A DNA stretch of 64,000 nucleotides, taken from assembly GCF_009659375.1 (NCBI RefSeq), contig NZ_WJQT01000002.1, positions 1 to 64,000 on the forward strand, given 5' to 3'. The notes beneath the pieces were generated by a model. That model was not told the origin of the DNA and made no database searches. It saw only the letters and a program-made list of their open reading frames with translations. Origin of the DNA: Fundicoccus ignavus (GTDB taxonomy: Bacteria; Bacillota; Bacilli; Lactobacillales; Aerococcaceae). Both the position numbers and the translations under genes were made by a program. Each line of letters opens with the position of its first letter. Position 1 is the stretch's first letter. Below are positions 1 to 8,688 of the stretch, one piece after another.

Positions 1-50
<50 letters not shown>

Positions 51-52
51 TT

Positions 53-125
53 GGTCCGGTGGTGTAGGGGTTAACATGCTTGCCTGTCACGCAGGAGATC
101 GCGGGTTCAAATCCCGTCCGGACCG
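53..125 (+). tRNA. tRNA-Asp (GTC)
   Basis: This is a complete cloverleaf. The acceptor GGTCCGG (53-59) pairs with CCGGACC (118-124), followed by discriminator G125. The anticodon is GTC within the usual CCTGTCACGC context, and the T loop is TTCAAAT. No CCA is encoded. It ends the tRNA cluster and a terminator hairpin follows. Confidence 0.95.
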
Positions 126-130
126 TAGTC

Positions 131-159
131 GAACTCACGTAAAGTGAGTTCTTTTTTTA
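131..159 (+). terminator. terminator of tRNA cluster
   Basis: A perfect stem GAACTCAC/GTGAGTTC (131-152) is followed by a run of seven T. It sits six bases after tRNA-Asp and probably ends the tRNA operon. Confidence 0.8.
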
Positions 160-167
160 TTCAATAT

Positions 168-181
168 TTAAAACGTTTACA
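168..181 (+). promoter_or_regulatory. cre-like (CcpA) site upstream of acetate transporter
   Basis: TTAAAACGTTTACA matches the cre consensus TGWAARCGYTWWCW at 13 of 14 positions. Its centre is about 30 bases before the -35 (205) and about 66 before the expected transcription start, which is the placement of activating cre sites such as that of ackA in Bacillus. Activation is inferred. Confidence 0.5.
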
Positions 182-204
182 TTCTTGTTTGTATTTGAAT
201 GTCA

Positions 205-234
205 TTGACTAATCGAACTACTCCTAGGTATAAT
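205..234 (+). promoter_or_regulatory. promoter of acetate transporter
   Basis: TTGACT (205-210) and a perfect TATAAT (229-234) are separated by 18 bp. The ATG of the transporter lies 40 bases downstream of the -10. Confidence 0.7.
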
Positions 235-273
235 TAAAAGCGTTGTATATAATATTTTGAATGGAGAATTGGA

Positions 274-861
274 ATGGAAAAGAATGTTTTAGTTACTGAG
301 AATACGGCAAACCCAGCGCCGTTAGGTTTAATGGGGTTTGGTATGACGACTATATTACTAAATATCCATAATGCTGGTTTTTTCCCGATGGACGCTATGA
401 TTTTAGGGATGGGGATATTCTTTGGTGGTATGGCTCAAGTAATCGCAGGTATGATGGAGTTTAAAAAGAACAATACATTTGGAACGACTGCATTTACTTC
501 TTATGGATTTTTCTGGCTAGCTCTTGTTGCTTTAAATGTGATGCCTGCAGTTGGATTAGGTGCAGCACCAAGCTCTTTATCTATGGCGGCATTCTTGTTT
601 ATGTGGGGATTATTTACTTTCTTTATGTTTATCGCAACTTTACGTATTAGTAAAGCTTTACAAGTTGTGTTTGGAACATTAGCTATCTTATTCTTTTTAT
701 TGGCAGCAGGTAACTTTACAGGATCGACTGCAATTTTAACTTTTGCTGGATACGAAGGTATTTTATGTGGTTTCACTGCAATCTATGCAGCAATGGGGCA
801 AGTTATAAATGAGTCTTATGGTAAAGAAATTCTGCCACTAGGAGTTATTGGCGAACATTAA
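274..861 (+). CDS. acetate/succinate transporter, GPR1/FUN34/YaaH (SatP) family
   Basis: Integral membrane protein of 195 residues with six hydrophobic segments. It carries the family signature [13 protein letters not shown] near residue 13, which in this family forms the channel constriction. Family members move acetate or succinate with protons across the cytoplasmic membrane. The length is normal for bacterial members. A GGAG precedes the ATG by 7 bases. It is monocistronic, with its own promoter and a strong terminator. The cre-like site upstream of the promoter suggests carbon-catabolite activation, consistent with handling overflow acetate (inference). The direction and exact substrate cannot be read from the sequence. 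Confidence 0.88.
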   Translation: MEKNVLVTENTANPAPLGLMGFGMTTILLNIHNAGFFPMDAMILGMGIFFGGMAQVIAGMMEFKKNNTFGTTAFTSYGFFWLALVALNVMPAVGLGAAPSSLSMAAFLFMWGLFTFFMFIATLRISKALQVVFGTLAILFFLLAAGNFTGSTAILTFAGYEGILCGFTAIYAAMGQVINESYGKEILPLGVIGEH

Positions 862-869
862 TAAATAAA

Positions 870-905
870 AGCGCTGACGGTTAATCTGTCAGCGCTATTT
901 TTTTG
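870..905 (+). terminator. terminator of acetate transporter
   Basis: The stem AGCGCTGAC (870-878) pairs with GTCAGCGCT (888-896) and is followed by a T-rich tract. Confidence 0.85.
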
Positions 906-912
906 TTTTTTG

Positions 913-941
913 ACAAAAAAACCAGTGAAATAATCACTGGT
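913..941 (-). terminator. terminator of the 949-1749 gene
   Basis: An 8-bp stem ACCAGTGA/TCACTGGT lies just beyond the stop codon of the minus-strand gene. On that strand it is followed by eight T, so it serves the leftward gene. Confidence 0.8.
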
Positions 942-948
942 AGTTATT

Positions 949-1749
949 TTAGTAGATATAACTTAATGCGTATAAAACTGTAAAAATAAGCGTAATACTA
1001 CTATAGTAATTAATTTTGTTCTGTGCTTGCTCAATCTGATTGGTTATTACTAAAGTAGGTAAGATACTTAACAATGAAAAGAGTATAAACGTAATTTGTA
1101 CTAAGTAATAAGATGAACTTGGAATCGAGTAATATACACCTAGAACGATTGCAATTAGAGCGAAAATAAATGATATAACTACGCTACTTTTTAACCAAAC
1201 AGAAATATTTGCTTTAGCTAAGAGTTGCTTTAATCTTGTTAGTTCAAGTTGACTACCTAAATTAAACAGTACCACAGGTACAATTGCGTAAAGTATCGGA
1301 GAAGTAATTCCATTAGTTTGAGTATAAAATGCTATAACATTAAGAATGAAGCCATGGAAAAAAACATTTAATAGATAATGATAGAATGTTCCTGTCATGT
1401 TATAAGGAAACCATTGTAAATGAATAAAAATCAAATACATTGACAATAGTATATTAATTATTAAATGTTGTTGTAAGAAAAACATTACAGCACTTGCGAG
1501 CATAATTACTTCACAAAAATATAGTAGTGCAGCTGGAGCTGCGTTTGACTGCTTTCGTGAGTACTTAATAAAGAAAAAATGCTCAATCAGATGAGCCATT
1601 GTGACGATTAGATATAGTAATCCAATATTTAACCATTGGATCTCTGAGGTCATGGTTATTCCAGTAATAAGTCCAAAACTTATAAAAGAAAATGGAAAAA
1701 CTATTATTTTTATAAGTGGGTGTTGCAAAAACTTAATTAATTGTTTCAT
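949..1749 (-). CDS. polytopic membrane protein of unknown function
   Basis: 266 residues with about eight hydrophobic helices spread over the whole length, very few charged residues and no soluble domain. I do not recognise the family. A UbiA-like prenyltransferase was considered, but the Asp-rich motifs of that family are absent. It has no obvious partner: it is transcribed away from metK and converges with the acetate transporter, and its own terminator follows the stop. Reading frame, start context and terminator support a real gene. Function is left open. Confidence 0.6.
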   Translation of the reverse strand: MKQLIKFLQHPLIKIIVFPFSFISFGLITGITMTSEIQWLNIGLLYLIVTMAHLIEHFFFIKYSRKQSNAAPAALLYFCEVIMLASAVMFFLQQHLIINILLSMYLIFIHLQWFPYNMTGTFYHYLLNVFFHGFILNVIAFYTQTNGITSPILYAIVPVVLFNLGSQLELTRLKQLLAKANISVWLKSSVVISFIFALIAIVLGVYYSIPSSSYYLVQITFILFSLLSILPTLVITNQIEQAQNKINYYSSITLIFTVLYALSYIY

Positions 1750-1818
1750 TCTGACTAATACCTTTCATTTGAACTTCAGTTTTAAAAAACACATTGAAAT
1801 TCTTCAATAAAAACTACC

Positions 1819-1843
1819 TATAATCACTATATTAATGTATAAT
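1819..1843 (+). promoter_or_regulatory. metK: promoter region of metK
   Basis: Two TATAAT hexamers occur (1819-1824 and 1838-1843). The second would place the transcription start at about 1850, exactly at the 5' end of the riboswitch. The first has TTGAAA at 1794-1799 with a 19-bp spacer. I cannot decide between them. Confidence 0.45.
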
Positions 1844-1850
1844 TAGTAAC

Positions 1851-1930
1851 GTTACAACCAAAAGTTCCCGATAGGGTTCACTTGTCCATCAAGTGAAATT
1901 GCCTTGTAACCAAAATTTAATATGGGGGAA
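1851..1930 (+). ncRNA. SMK box (SAM-III) riboswitch controlling metK translation
   Basis: The leader shows the SMK architecture: GTTACAA (1851-1857) pairs with TTGTAAC (1904-1910), a TTCCCGATAGGG-type core lies at 1865-1875, an internal hairpin CACTTG/CAAGTG follows (1879-1895), and GGGGG (1924-1928) doubles as Shine-Dalgarno of metK. In the known mechanism SAM stabilises pairing of the Shine-Dalgarno with the TTCCC segment and blocks translation. Occurrence in front of metK is the classical context in Lactobacillales, so feedback repression of SAM synthesis is expected. Confidence 0.9.
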
Positions 1931-1935
1931 AAGGA

Positions 1936-3126
1936 ATGAAAGAGAAAAAGTTATTTACGTCGGAATCAGTTACAGAAGGGCATCCAGATAAAATTGCTGA
2001 CCAAATTAGTGATGCAATATTAGATGCAATTCTTGAACAAGATCCTTATGCTCGAGTAGCTTGTGAAACTGCTGTAAATACGGGATTAGTGCTAGTTTTT
2101 GGTGAAATTACCACAACCGCTTATGTAGATATCCAACAAATTGTGAGAAAGAAAATTGCTGAAATTGGTTATGTAGGTCGTAAATACGGCTTTGATGCTG
2201 ATAATGTTGCAGTGCTTGTTTCACTAGATGAACAGTCTCCAGACATTGCGCAAGGTGTCGATGATGCTATTGAAACTCGTGGTTCTGATAGTGTTGAAAA
2301 GGAAATTGGTGCTGGTGATCAAGGATTAATGTTTGGTTATGCAAATGATGAAACACCGGAATTAATGCCATTACCAATTGCTTTAAGTCACCGTTTGGCA
2401 GAGCGTTTGACAGCTATTCGTAAAGATGGCACAGTCGCTTATTTAGGACCAGATGGTAAAACTCAAATTACTGTTGAGTATAATGAGGATGAAACAATTA
2501 AACGATTAGATACGATTGTAATTAGTACTCAACATGATGAAGGTATTGAATTAGAACAACTTCGCGCAGATGTTATTGAACATGTTATAAAACCGATAAT
2601 TCCAAGTGAGTGGATTGATGATGAGACAATTATTTACATTAATCCAACGGGTAAATTTGTAATTGGAGGTCCAGTAGGAGACTCTGGTTTAACTGGTCGT
2701 AAAATTATCGTAGATACTTATGGTGGTTTTGCACGTCATGGTGGAGGGGCATTTAGTGGAAAAGATGCTACGAAGGTAGACCGTTCTGCAAGTTATGCTG
2801 CTCGTTATATTGCAAAAAACATTGTAGCTGCTGGCTTTGCTAAGCGCTGTGAAATACAGTTATCTTATGCAATTGGAGTAGCTGAGCCTTTATCAATTTC
2901 TGTTGATACATTCGGTACTGGAACAATTGATGAAATGTCGCTAGTAAGTGCTATTCGACAAGTCTTTAATTTAACTCCAAGTGGAATTATTAATATGCTT
3001 GAATTACGTCGTCCAGTATACAGTAAAACTGCTGCATATGGTCATTTTGGCCGTTTAGAGCAAGGATTTACTTGGGAAAAACTTGACAAAGTTGATGAAT
3101 TAAAAGCCGTTTTAGCAAGTAAATAA
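1936..3126 (+). CDS. metK: S-adenosylmethionine synthetase
   Basis: Makes SAM from methionine and ATP in the cytosol. 396 residues, the normal length. Visible motifs are [17 protein letters not shown] near the N terminus (His for catalysis, Asp for metal), [12 protein letters not shown] (hexapeptide region) and the glycine-rich [17 protein letters not shown] loop that binds phosphate. The GGGGG Shine-Dalgarno 7 bases before the ATG is part of the SMK riboswitch, so translation should fall when SAM is abundant. Monocistronic with its own terminator. Confidence 0.98.
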   Translation: MKEKKLFTSESVTEGHPDKIADQISDAILDAILEQDPYARVACETAVNTGLVLVFGEITTTAYVDIQQIVRKKIAEIGYVGRKYGFDADNVAVLVSLDEQSPDIAQGVDDAIETRGSDSVEKEIGAGDQGLMFGYANDETPELMPLPIALSHRLAERLTAIRKDGTVAYLGPDGKTQITVEYNEDETIKRLDTIVISTQHDEGIELEQLRADVIEHVIKPIIPSEWIDDETIIYINPTGKFVIGGPVGDSGLTGRKIIVDTYGGFARHGGGAFSGKDATKVDRSASYAARYIAKNIVAAGFAKRCEIQLSYAIGVAEPLSISVDTFGTGTIDEMSLVSAIRQVFNLTPSGIINMLELRRPVYSKTAAYGHFGRLEQGFTWEKLDKVDELKAVLASK

Positions 3127-3129
3127 TAA

Positions 3130-3176
3130 AAAGCCTATCAGAGAATTATTGAAATTGCTGATAGGCTTATTTTTTG
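3130..3176 (+). terminator. terminator of metK
   Basis: AAGCCTATCAG and CTGATAGGCTT form an 11-bp stem, followed by ATTTTTTG. It could also act on the convergent mnmM. Confidence 0.85.
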
Positions 3177-3185
3177 TATTATGTG

Positions 3186-3752
3186 TCAACGTTTCTCAAC
3201 GATTAATACCATTGGTGGATTATTGCGTTGATTAATAAACTCATACTGTAATACTTGAAATTCTTCTTGCGGGAACTCAGTAAGGAAATTGAAAAGTTCT
3301 TCTTTCTCCAACTTTCCAGCAGGGTGGCCAGAGTACACGACAATAATAATTTGTCCATGTTGAACTAAACGACGTCTAATTTCCAAGATAGCTTTTTTTG
3401 TAGATGATGCTTGTGTAGTAATGTCATGATCGCCACCTGGCAAGTATCCCAGATTGAAGATAGCACCATGAATTTCTACGGTGTCTGGCAAGTAACTAGC
3501 TAGGTTTTCATGAGAGTCATTAATGAGTTGATAACTACCGGCGAAGTTATGCGTATTGATTGCGTTCTGACTTAATTCAATCGCTTCTTTCTGTATATCG
3601 AATCCATAAACTTTTCCAGTGAAAACAGGATTTAATAGTATCGAAATTAAATCATTTCCTTTTCCAAGTGTTGCATCAATAAAGGTACCGCTTGAAAAAC
3701 GATTTGTGAGTGTACGTAGTAATTCTTTACTGTAATGTAGGGCTTTTAACAT
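3186..3752 (-). CDS. mnmM: tRNA wobble-uridine methyltransferase MnmM (YtqB family)
   Basis: 188-residue class I SAM-dependent methyltransferase. A SAM-binding motif appears early as DATLGKGND followed by acidic GFDIQKEA. The substrate loop NLGYLPGGDH is characteristic of the YtqB family. Characterised family members methylate nm5s2U34 to mnm5s2U34 in tRNA, the last step of wobble modification, in organisms lacking bifunctional MnmC. The sequence is full length. It is transcribed convergently with metK, whose product supplies the cofactor, though this neighbourhood may be accidental. The general rRNA-methylase label often given to the family is older. Confidence 0.85.
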   Translation of the reverse strand: MLKALHYSKELLRTLTNRFSSGTFIDATLGKGNDLISILLNPVFTGKVYGFDIQKEAIELSQNAINTHNFAGSYQLINDSHENLASYLPDTVEIHGAIFNLGYLPGGDHDITTQASSTKKAILEIRRRLVQHGQIIIVVYSGHPAGKLEKEELFNFLTEFPQEEFQVLQYEFINQRNNPPMVLIVEKR

Positions 3753-3871
3753 GATAAACTCCTTGATTCATAATTGTTTATAAAAATCTTTTATAAATTT
3801 AGTCCTATAATAATTAATATAATATGTTTTGGATAATCACAAAAGTGACTATAATGGCTTAAAACCGCAAT

Positions 3872-3888
3872 GTTACATTAATATTACA
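3872..3888 (-). promoter_or_regulatory. WalR-box-like direct repeat upstream of autolysin gene
   Basis: On the minus strand the sequence reads TGTAAT, five bases, then TGTAAC, a perfect match to the WalR (YycF) consensus TGTWAH-N5-TGTWAH. It lies about 60 bases before the likely -10 (TATAAT, 3946-3951) of the secreted glucosaminidase, a typical WalR target class. The orientation is opposite to the gene. Confidence 0.5.
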
Positions 3889-4018
3889 TTTATTAAGACT
3901 AAACAAAAAGAGCGATTTTTTCAAGTAATTTCTGTGAAGTTTTACTATAATAACGAGTGTAGTTACAAATTTTAGGATAAGTTTGTAGAAATTATTTGGA
4001 AACTGGGAGGTAAAATGA

Positions 4019-5866
4019 GTGAATAAAACTAGACAATCAGTCATCGAACGCCGAAATGCAATTAAGCGTTTAGATTCATCAAAAAAACTCATTATTAGAA
4101 TCAATACAGGACTTGTATTGTTTGCGGCAAGTGCTGTATTAAACCAGTTGGCTCCAGAATCACAGTCAACTACAGTTAATGCTCAAAGCGAAAGATTAAG
4201 TCCATCAGACTTTTTAAAGAACATAACGGGATATGCGAAAGACATTGCTGCAAAGAATGATTTATATGCTTCTGTTATGATCGCACAAGCAGCATTAGAA
4301 TCTGCTTGGGGTAACAGTACATTAGCTCAATCACCAAACTATAACTTGTTTGGAATTAAAGGTGAATACAACGGCAACTCTGTTCACGTTGAAACACAAG
4401 AAGATGATGGTTCTGGAAATTATTATACAATTACAGATGATTTCAGAAAATATGACGATTATGATCAATCACTAGAAGATTATGCATCGCTATTAACAGG
4501 TGACGATGATCCGTCAAACTGGCGTTATGAGTTTTATTCAGGAACTCGCGTAAGTAATACTTCAACATATCAAGATGCGACAGCATACTTAACTGGACGT
4601 TATGCGACAGATACTTCTTATTCATCAAAATTAAACCGTATTATTGAACAATATGGTTTAACTCAATATGATGCAAATGGTAATGTAGTAGAAGAGAAAC
4701 CAGCGGAAGAAGCTGTACCAGGTGAGACGGTTAAACCAGAAACGCCTTCTACATCAGTTGGTAATTACATTGTAAAAGCAGGGGATTCATTATATAGAAT
4801 CGCAACTAATCATGGAATTACTTTAAATGCGTTGATGGAGGCTAATAACTTAAGTTCTTACTTTATTGCACCAAACCAAACGTTATTAATACCTGGTGGT
4901 ACATCAAATAACAATGCAGGTAATACAGTAGAAGAAGAAGAAAATAATTCAGGTTCAGATGAGTCTGGTAATACAGATACTAAGCCATCAACTGGTGGTT
5001 CATATGTGGTTAAAGCTGGAGACAGTTACTGGGGAATTGCTAATAAACATGGCATTTCAATTGCTGAATTGCAAAAATTAAATGGAACAACAAGCTATTT
5101 AATCCACCCAGGTCAAACATTAATTGTCCCAGGAACATCTAGCGTAACTAATCCAGATTCAAACAATAATAATGATTCAACAAATGGAACTGATTCAACA
5201 GAATCAAATACTTCATCTGGCTCTTATACTGTTAAAGCTGGCGAAAGTTTATATGCGATTGCAACTAAACATGGCATGACAGTTAATCAGTTGAGAGAAT
5301 TAAATAATCTTTCAGGTAGTTTAATTCACCCAGGGCAATCATTAAAAGTAAGTGGTAGCTCAGTTGTATCAAATGAAACAACACAAGAGAATACAACAGA
5401 CTCTTCGTCATCTGATAATACAAGTACGAACACGCCAAGTAGTACATCTGGAACATACACAGTTCAAAGAGGCGATTCATTATATGCAATCGCAACTAAA
5501 CATGGTATGACATTGTCTCAATTACAATCATTAAATGGTTTATCAAGTAATTTAATTCATCCAGGTCAAGTATTAAATGTTTCAGGTTCTACTGCAACTG
5601 CAACTTCAACTGCTGTTGTTGAAACTCCAGTTGAATCAATTGAATCAACTGTAACACCGACTTCAGAAGTTTCAAATGAAGCTGTTAGTGAAACACCGGT
5701 TACAGAAGCGACACCAACCGAAACAGTTGCAACTGGTACACACGTAGTACAAGCCGGCGAAACTTTATACTCTATCGCACAAAAATATGGTGTGGATGTT
5801 TATAAGTTAATCGAAGCAAATGGTGGATCTAATGTATTAGTTGGACAAGTAATCAGCTTGAATTAA
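4019..5866 (+). CDS. secreted autolysin: GH73 N-acetylglucosaminidase with five LysM domains
   Basis: 615 residues. Start is GTG at 4019, eight bases after GGGAGG. A long basic N region plus a hydrophobic stretch ending near VNAQ (about residues 25-55) forms a signal peptide. The glucosaminidase domain (about 60-215) contains AQAALESAWG with the expected catalytic Glu and the YNLFGIKG motif. Five LysM modules follow, each starting like YTVKAGDSLYAIA and separated by Ser/Thr/Asn-rich linkers. The last ends the protein. Such enzymes cleave peptidoglycan glycan strands during cell separation, with LysM binding GlcNAc. The upstream WalR-like box fits cell-wall stress control. No sortase motif is present. 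Confidence 0.93.
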   Translation: MNKTRQSVIERRNAIKRLDSSKKLIIRINTGLVLFAASAVLNQLAPESQSTTVNAQSERLSPSDFLKNITGYAKDIAAKNDLYASVMIAQAALESAWGNSTLAQSPNYNLFGIKGEYNGNSVHVETQEDDGSGNYYTITDDFRKYDDYDQSLEDYASLLTGDDDPSNWRYEFYSGTRVSNTSTYQDATAYLTGRYATDTSYSSKLNRIIEQYGLTQYDANGNVVEEKPAEEAVPGETVKPETPSTSVGNYIVKAGDSLYRIATNHGITLNALMEANNLSSYFIAPNQTLLIPGGTSNNNAGNTVEEEENNSGSDESGNTDTKPSTGGSYVVKAGDSYWGIANKHGISIAELQKLNGTTSYLIHPGQTLIVPGTSSVTNPDSNNNNDSTNGTDSTESNTSSGSYTVKAGESLYAIATKHGMTVNQLRELNNLSGSLIHPGQSLKVSGSSVVSNETTQENTTDSSSSDNTSTNTPSSTSGTYTVQRGDSLYAIATKHGMTLSQLQSLNGLSSNLIHPGQVLNVSGSTATATSTAVVETPVESIESTVTPTSEVSNEAVSETPVTEATPTETVATGTHVVQAGETLYSIAQKYGVDVYKLIEANGGSNVLVGQVISLN

Positions 5867-5886
5867 TGCAGTGAATTTGATATATT
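5858..5886 (+). promoter_or_regulatory. leuS: probable promoter of leuS T-box transcript
   Basis: TTGAAT (5858-5863) and TATATT (5881-5886) are spaced by 17 bp, and the -35 overlaps the last codons of the autolysin gene. The T-box leader starts shortly downstream. Confidence 0.5.
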
Positions 5887-5904
5887 ATTAGTATATAAAA
5901 AATG

Positions 5905-6146
5905 ACTTCGTTGGAAGTAGTAGAGTTAGAGACTGTGTAGAGAGCTTATGGTTGGTGGAAATAAGTCAGTAAACTAATTTGAACTCGTCTAACTTGTTTC
6001 CTGTTTGAAAAAACTCAGTAGAACAGGACGTATAACTGCGTTAAAGTGAGAGGTTATTGTTACGACAATAACAAATTTAGGTGGTACCGCGATAAAATTC
6101 GCCCTATATTGTTTAGTTATGCTAAATAATATAGGGCTTTTGTTTT
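5905..6146 (+). ncRNA. T-box leader (leucine) of leuS
   Basis: The conserved T-box sequence GGTGGTACCGCG is at 6080-6091. It is followed by a terminator stem, GCCCTATATT (6101-6110) with the complementary AATATAGGGC (6128-6137), and a T run. Upstream is the Stem I region with AGAG elements. A CTC codon in the context GAACTCG (about 5983-5989) is the likely leucine specifier. Uncharged tRNA-Leu should stabilise the antiterminator and allow leuS expression. Confidence 0.88.
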
Positions 6147-6172
6147 GAAGAAAATAAATGGAGGCAATTAAA

Positions 6173-8590
6173 GTGACATATCAACATCGAATAATTGAAA
6201 AAAAATGGCAAGAATATTGGGATGCTAATAAAACGTTCCAAACAAAAGAAAGAGAAAATAATCCAAAGTTTTATGCATTAGACATGTTTCCTTATCCTTC
6301 TGGACAAGGATTACACGTTGGTCATCCGGAAGGTTATACGGCTACTGACGCTATTGCACGTATGAAAAGAGCTCAAGGCTATGATGTATTACATCCAATG
6401 GGATGGGATGCATTTGGTTTGCCAGCAGAGCAATATGCATTAGATACAGGTAATCCACCTGCAGAATTTACTGCTAAAAACGTTGCGACTTTTAAACGTC
6501 AAATTAAATCTTTAGGATTTAGCTATGATTGGGATCGTGAAATCAATACAACGAGTCCAGAATATTATAAATGGACGCAATGGATTTTCTCTAAATTGTT
6601 TGAAAAAGGTTTGGCATATGAAGAAGAAGTGGCAGTAAACTGGTGTCCAGCTTTAGGAACTGTTTTGTCTAACGAAGAGGTAATCGATGGCGTAAGTGAA
6701 CGTGGGGGACACCCTGTATTCCGCCGCCCTATGCGACAATGGGTTTTAAAAATTACAGCATATGCAGAACGTTTATTGGAAGATTTGGAAGATTTGGACT
6801 GGCCTGAGAGCTTAAAAGCAATGCAAAGAAACTGGATTGGTAAATCAGAAGGTGCAATTGTTAAGTTTAAAGTTTCAGGACATGATGCTACGCTTCAATC
6901 TTATACGACACGCCCTGATACATTATTTGGTGCGACTTACTTTGTACTAGCACCTGAGCATGATCTAGTTAAAGTTGTTACAACAGATGAACAACGTGAA
7001 GCTGTTGAATCATATGTGAGAGCGGTAGAGACTAAGAGCGAGTTAGAGCGTACTTCTTTAAACAAAGATAAAACTGGAGTATTTACAGGTGGGTATGTAG
7101 AGCATCCTATTACAGGAGAATTGCTACCTATCTGGATTGCCGATTATGTACTAGCTTCTTATGGAACCGGTGCTGTAATGGCGGTTCCAGCCCATGATGA
7201 GCGAGATTTTGAGTTCGCTTCAGCGCATGATTTACCAATTATCAAAGTATTAGAAGGCGAATCACAAGAGGGTGGAGCTTTTACTGGTGATGGTCCACAC
7301 ATTAATTCTGATTTTATAAATGGACTAAATACCCAAGATGCAATTGAAAAAATGGTTGAATGGTTAAGTTCAAACGATAAGGGATCTCACGAAGTGAATT
7401 ATCGCTTACGTGATTGGTTATTCTCTCGTCAACGTTATTGGGGAGAACCAATTCCAGTAATTCACTGGGAAGATGGTACGACTACTTTAGTTCCAGAAAC
7501 CCAATTGCCTGTAACTTTGCCAGAGGCAACTGAAATTAAGCCGAGTGGTACAGGTGAGTCACCTCTAGCGAAAATCGAAGAATGGGTTAACGTTGTTGAT
7601 CCGGTTACTGGGCTAAAAGGTAAGCGTGAAACACATACAATGCCACAATGGGCAGGAAGCTCTTGGTATTTCTTACGTTTTATTGATCCTGATAATACAG
7701 AAGCCATTGCCGATCCAGAAAAATTAGCTAAATGGTTACCAGTTGATTTGTATATAGGTGGAGCAGAACATGCGGTTCTGCATTTACTATACGCTAGATT
7801 CTGGCACAAATTCTTATATGATTTAGGCGTAGTTCCTACTAAAGAACCATTCCAAAAACTATTTAACCAAGGTATGATTTTGGGTGAAAATAATGAGAAA
7901 ATGTCTAAATCTAAAGGTAATGTTGTAAACCCAGATGATGTAGTTAACCAATACGGGGCAGATACATTGCGTGTTTATGAGATGTTTATGGGTCCACTAG
8001 ATGCTTCGATTGCTTGGAGCGAGAATGGATTGGAAGGAAGTCGTCGCTTCTTAGATCGCGTATGGCGTCTATTAGTTGATGAAGATAAACATACCGTGAA
8101 AGAAACTGTACAAAATACAACAAATGATGAATTGACTCGTGTTTATCATCAAACAGTTAAAAAAGTGACAGAAGATTTTGAAAACTTACACTTTAATACT
8201 GCAATTTCTCAATTAATGATATTCTTAAATGCCGCTAAAGACCAAAGTGTATTACCAATTGAGTATGCTGAAGGTTTTGTTAAGTTATTAGCGCCATTAG
8301 CACCTCATTTGATGGAAGAAATTTGGGAATTACTTGGACATACTGAAAGTTTATCAGAAGCAGAGTGGCCAACATTTAAAGAAGAACTTACTGTTGAAAG
8401 TACTATTGAAATTGTGTTGCAAGTAAATGGTAAAGTTAAAACTAAACGAGAAATCGAATTAGATATGTCTAAGGAAGATTTAGAACAATTGGCATTAGCA
8501 GATGAAACGATTCAAGCTGAAATTTCAGGAAAAACGGTTCGTAAAATCATCGCAATTCCTAATAGACTTGTAAATATCGTAGCAAATTAA
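6173..8590 (+). CDS. leuS: leucyl-tRNA synthetase
   Basis: Charges tRNA-Leu. I chose GTG at 6173 because GGAGG (6160-6164) sits 8 bases before it and the resulting protein [13 protein letters not shown] begins as LeuRS proteins usually do. The ATG at 6158 overlaps the Shine-Dalgarno. 805 residues, the usual length. Class I signatures are visible: the HIGH-type HVGHPEG after YPSGQG and EKMSKSKGN in the C-terminal half. The editing domain lies between and the anticodon-binding domain at the end. Expression is governed by the upstream T-box. Confidence 0.97.
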   Translation: MTYQHRIIEKKWQEYWDANKTFQTKERENNPKFYALDMFPYPSGQGLHVGHPEGYTATDAIARMKRAQGYDVLHPMGWDAFGLPAEQYALDTGNPPAEFTAKNVATFKRQIKSLGFSYDWDREINTTSPEYYKWTQWIFSKLFEKGLAYEEEVAVNWCPALGTVLSNEEVIDGVSERGGHPVFRRPMRQWVLKITAYAERLLEDLEDLDWPESLKAMQRNWIGKSEGAIVKFKVSGHDATLQSYTTRPDTLFGATYFVLAPEHDLVKVVTTDEQREAVESYVRAVETKSELERTSLNKDKTGVFTGGYVEHPITGELLPIWIADYVLASYGTGAVMAVPAHDERDFEFASAHDLPIIKVLEGESQEGGAFTGDGPHINSDFINGLNTQDAIEKMVEWLSSNDKGSHEVNYRLRDWLFSRQRYWGEPIPVIHWEDGTTTLVPETQLPVTLPEATEIKPSGTGESPLAKIEEWVNVVDPVTGLKGKRETHTMPQWAGSSWYFLRFIDPDNTEAIADPEKLAKWLPVDLYIGGAEHAVLHLLYARFWHKFLYDLGVVPTKEPFQKLFNQGMILGENNEKMSKSKGNVVNPDDVVNQYGADTLRVYEMFMGPLDASIAWSENGLEGSRRFLDRVWRLLVDEDKHTVKETVQNTTNDELTRVYHQTVKKVTEDFENLHFNTAISQLMIFLNAAKDQSVLPIEYAEGFVKLLAPLAPHLMEEIWELLGHTESLSEAEWPTFKEELTVESTIEIVLQVNGKVKTKREIELDMSKEDLEQLALADETIQAEISGKTVRKIIAIPNRLVNIVAN

Positions 8591-8612
8591 ATATAAAGCT
8601 ACAGCTCTTGTT

Positions 8613-8664
8613 TAGCATCTTTGAAGATTTATCGTTATAATATGATTAAATCTCAAAGATGCTA
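8613..8664. repeat. long inverted repeat enclosing a TATAAT, before murJ
   Basis: The arms at 8613-8630 and 8648-8664 are complementary over 17 positions apart from one bulged A. The loop contains TATAAT (8636-8641). No T run follows on either strand in the correct place, so it is not a standard terminator. It may be an operator or mRNA processing hairpin for murJ. The role is unknown. Confidence 0.6.
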
Positions 8665-8688
8665 AAAAAGCGTAAAGGAGTTGAGAAA

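Noticed and set aside
6158-6172. Upstream ATG as start of leuS
   Set aside because: It overlaps the GGAGG Shine-Dalgarno, which is correctly spaced for GTG 6173, and LeuRS similarity begins there.
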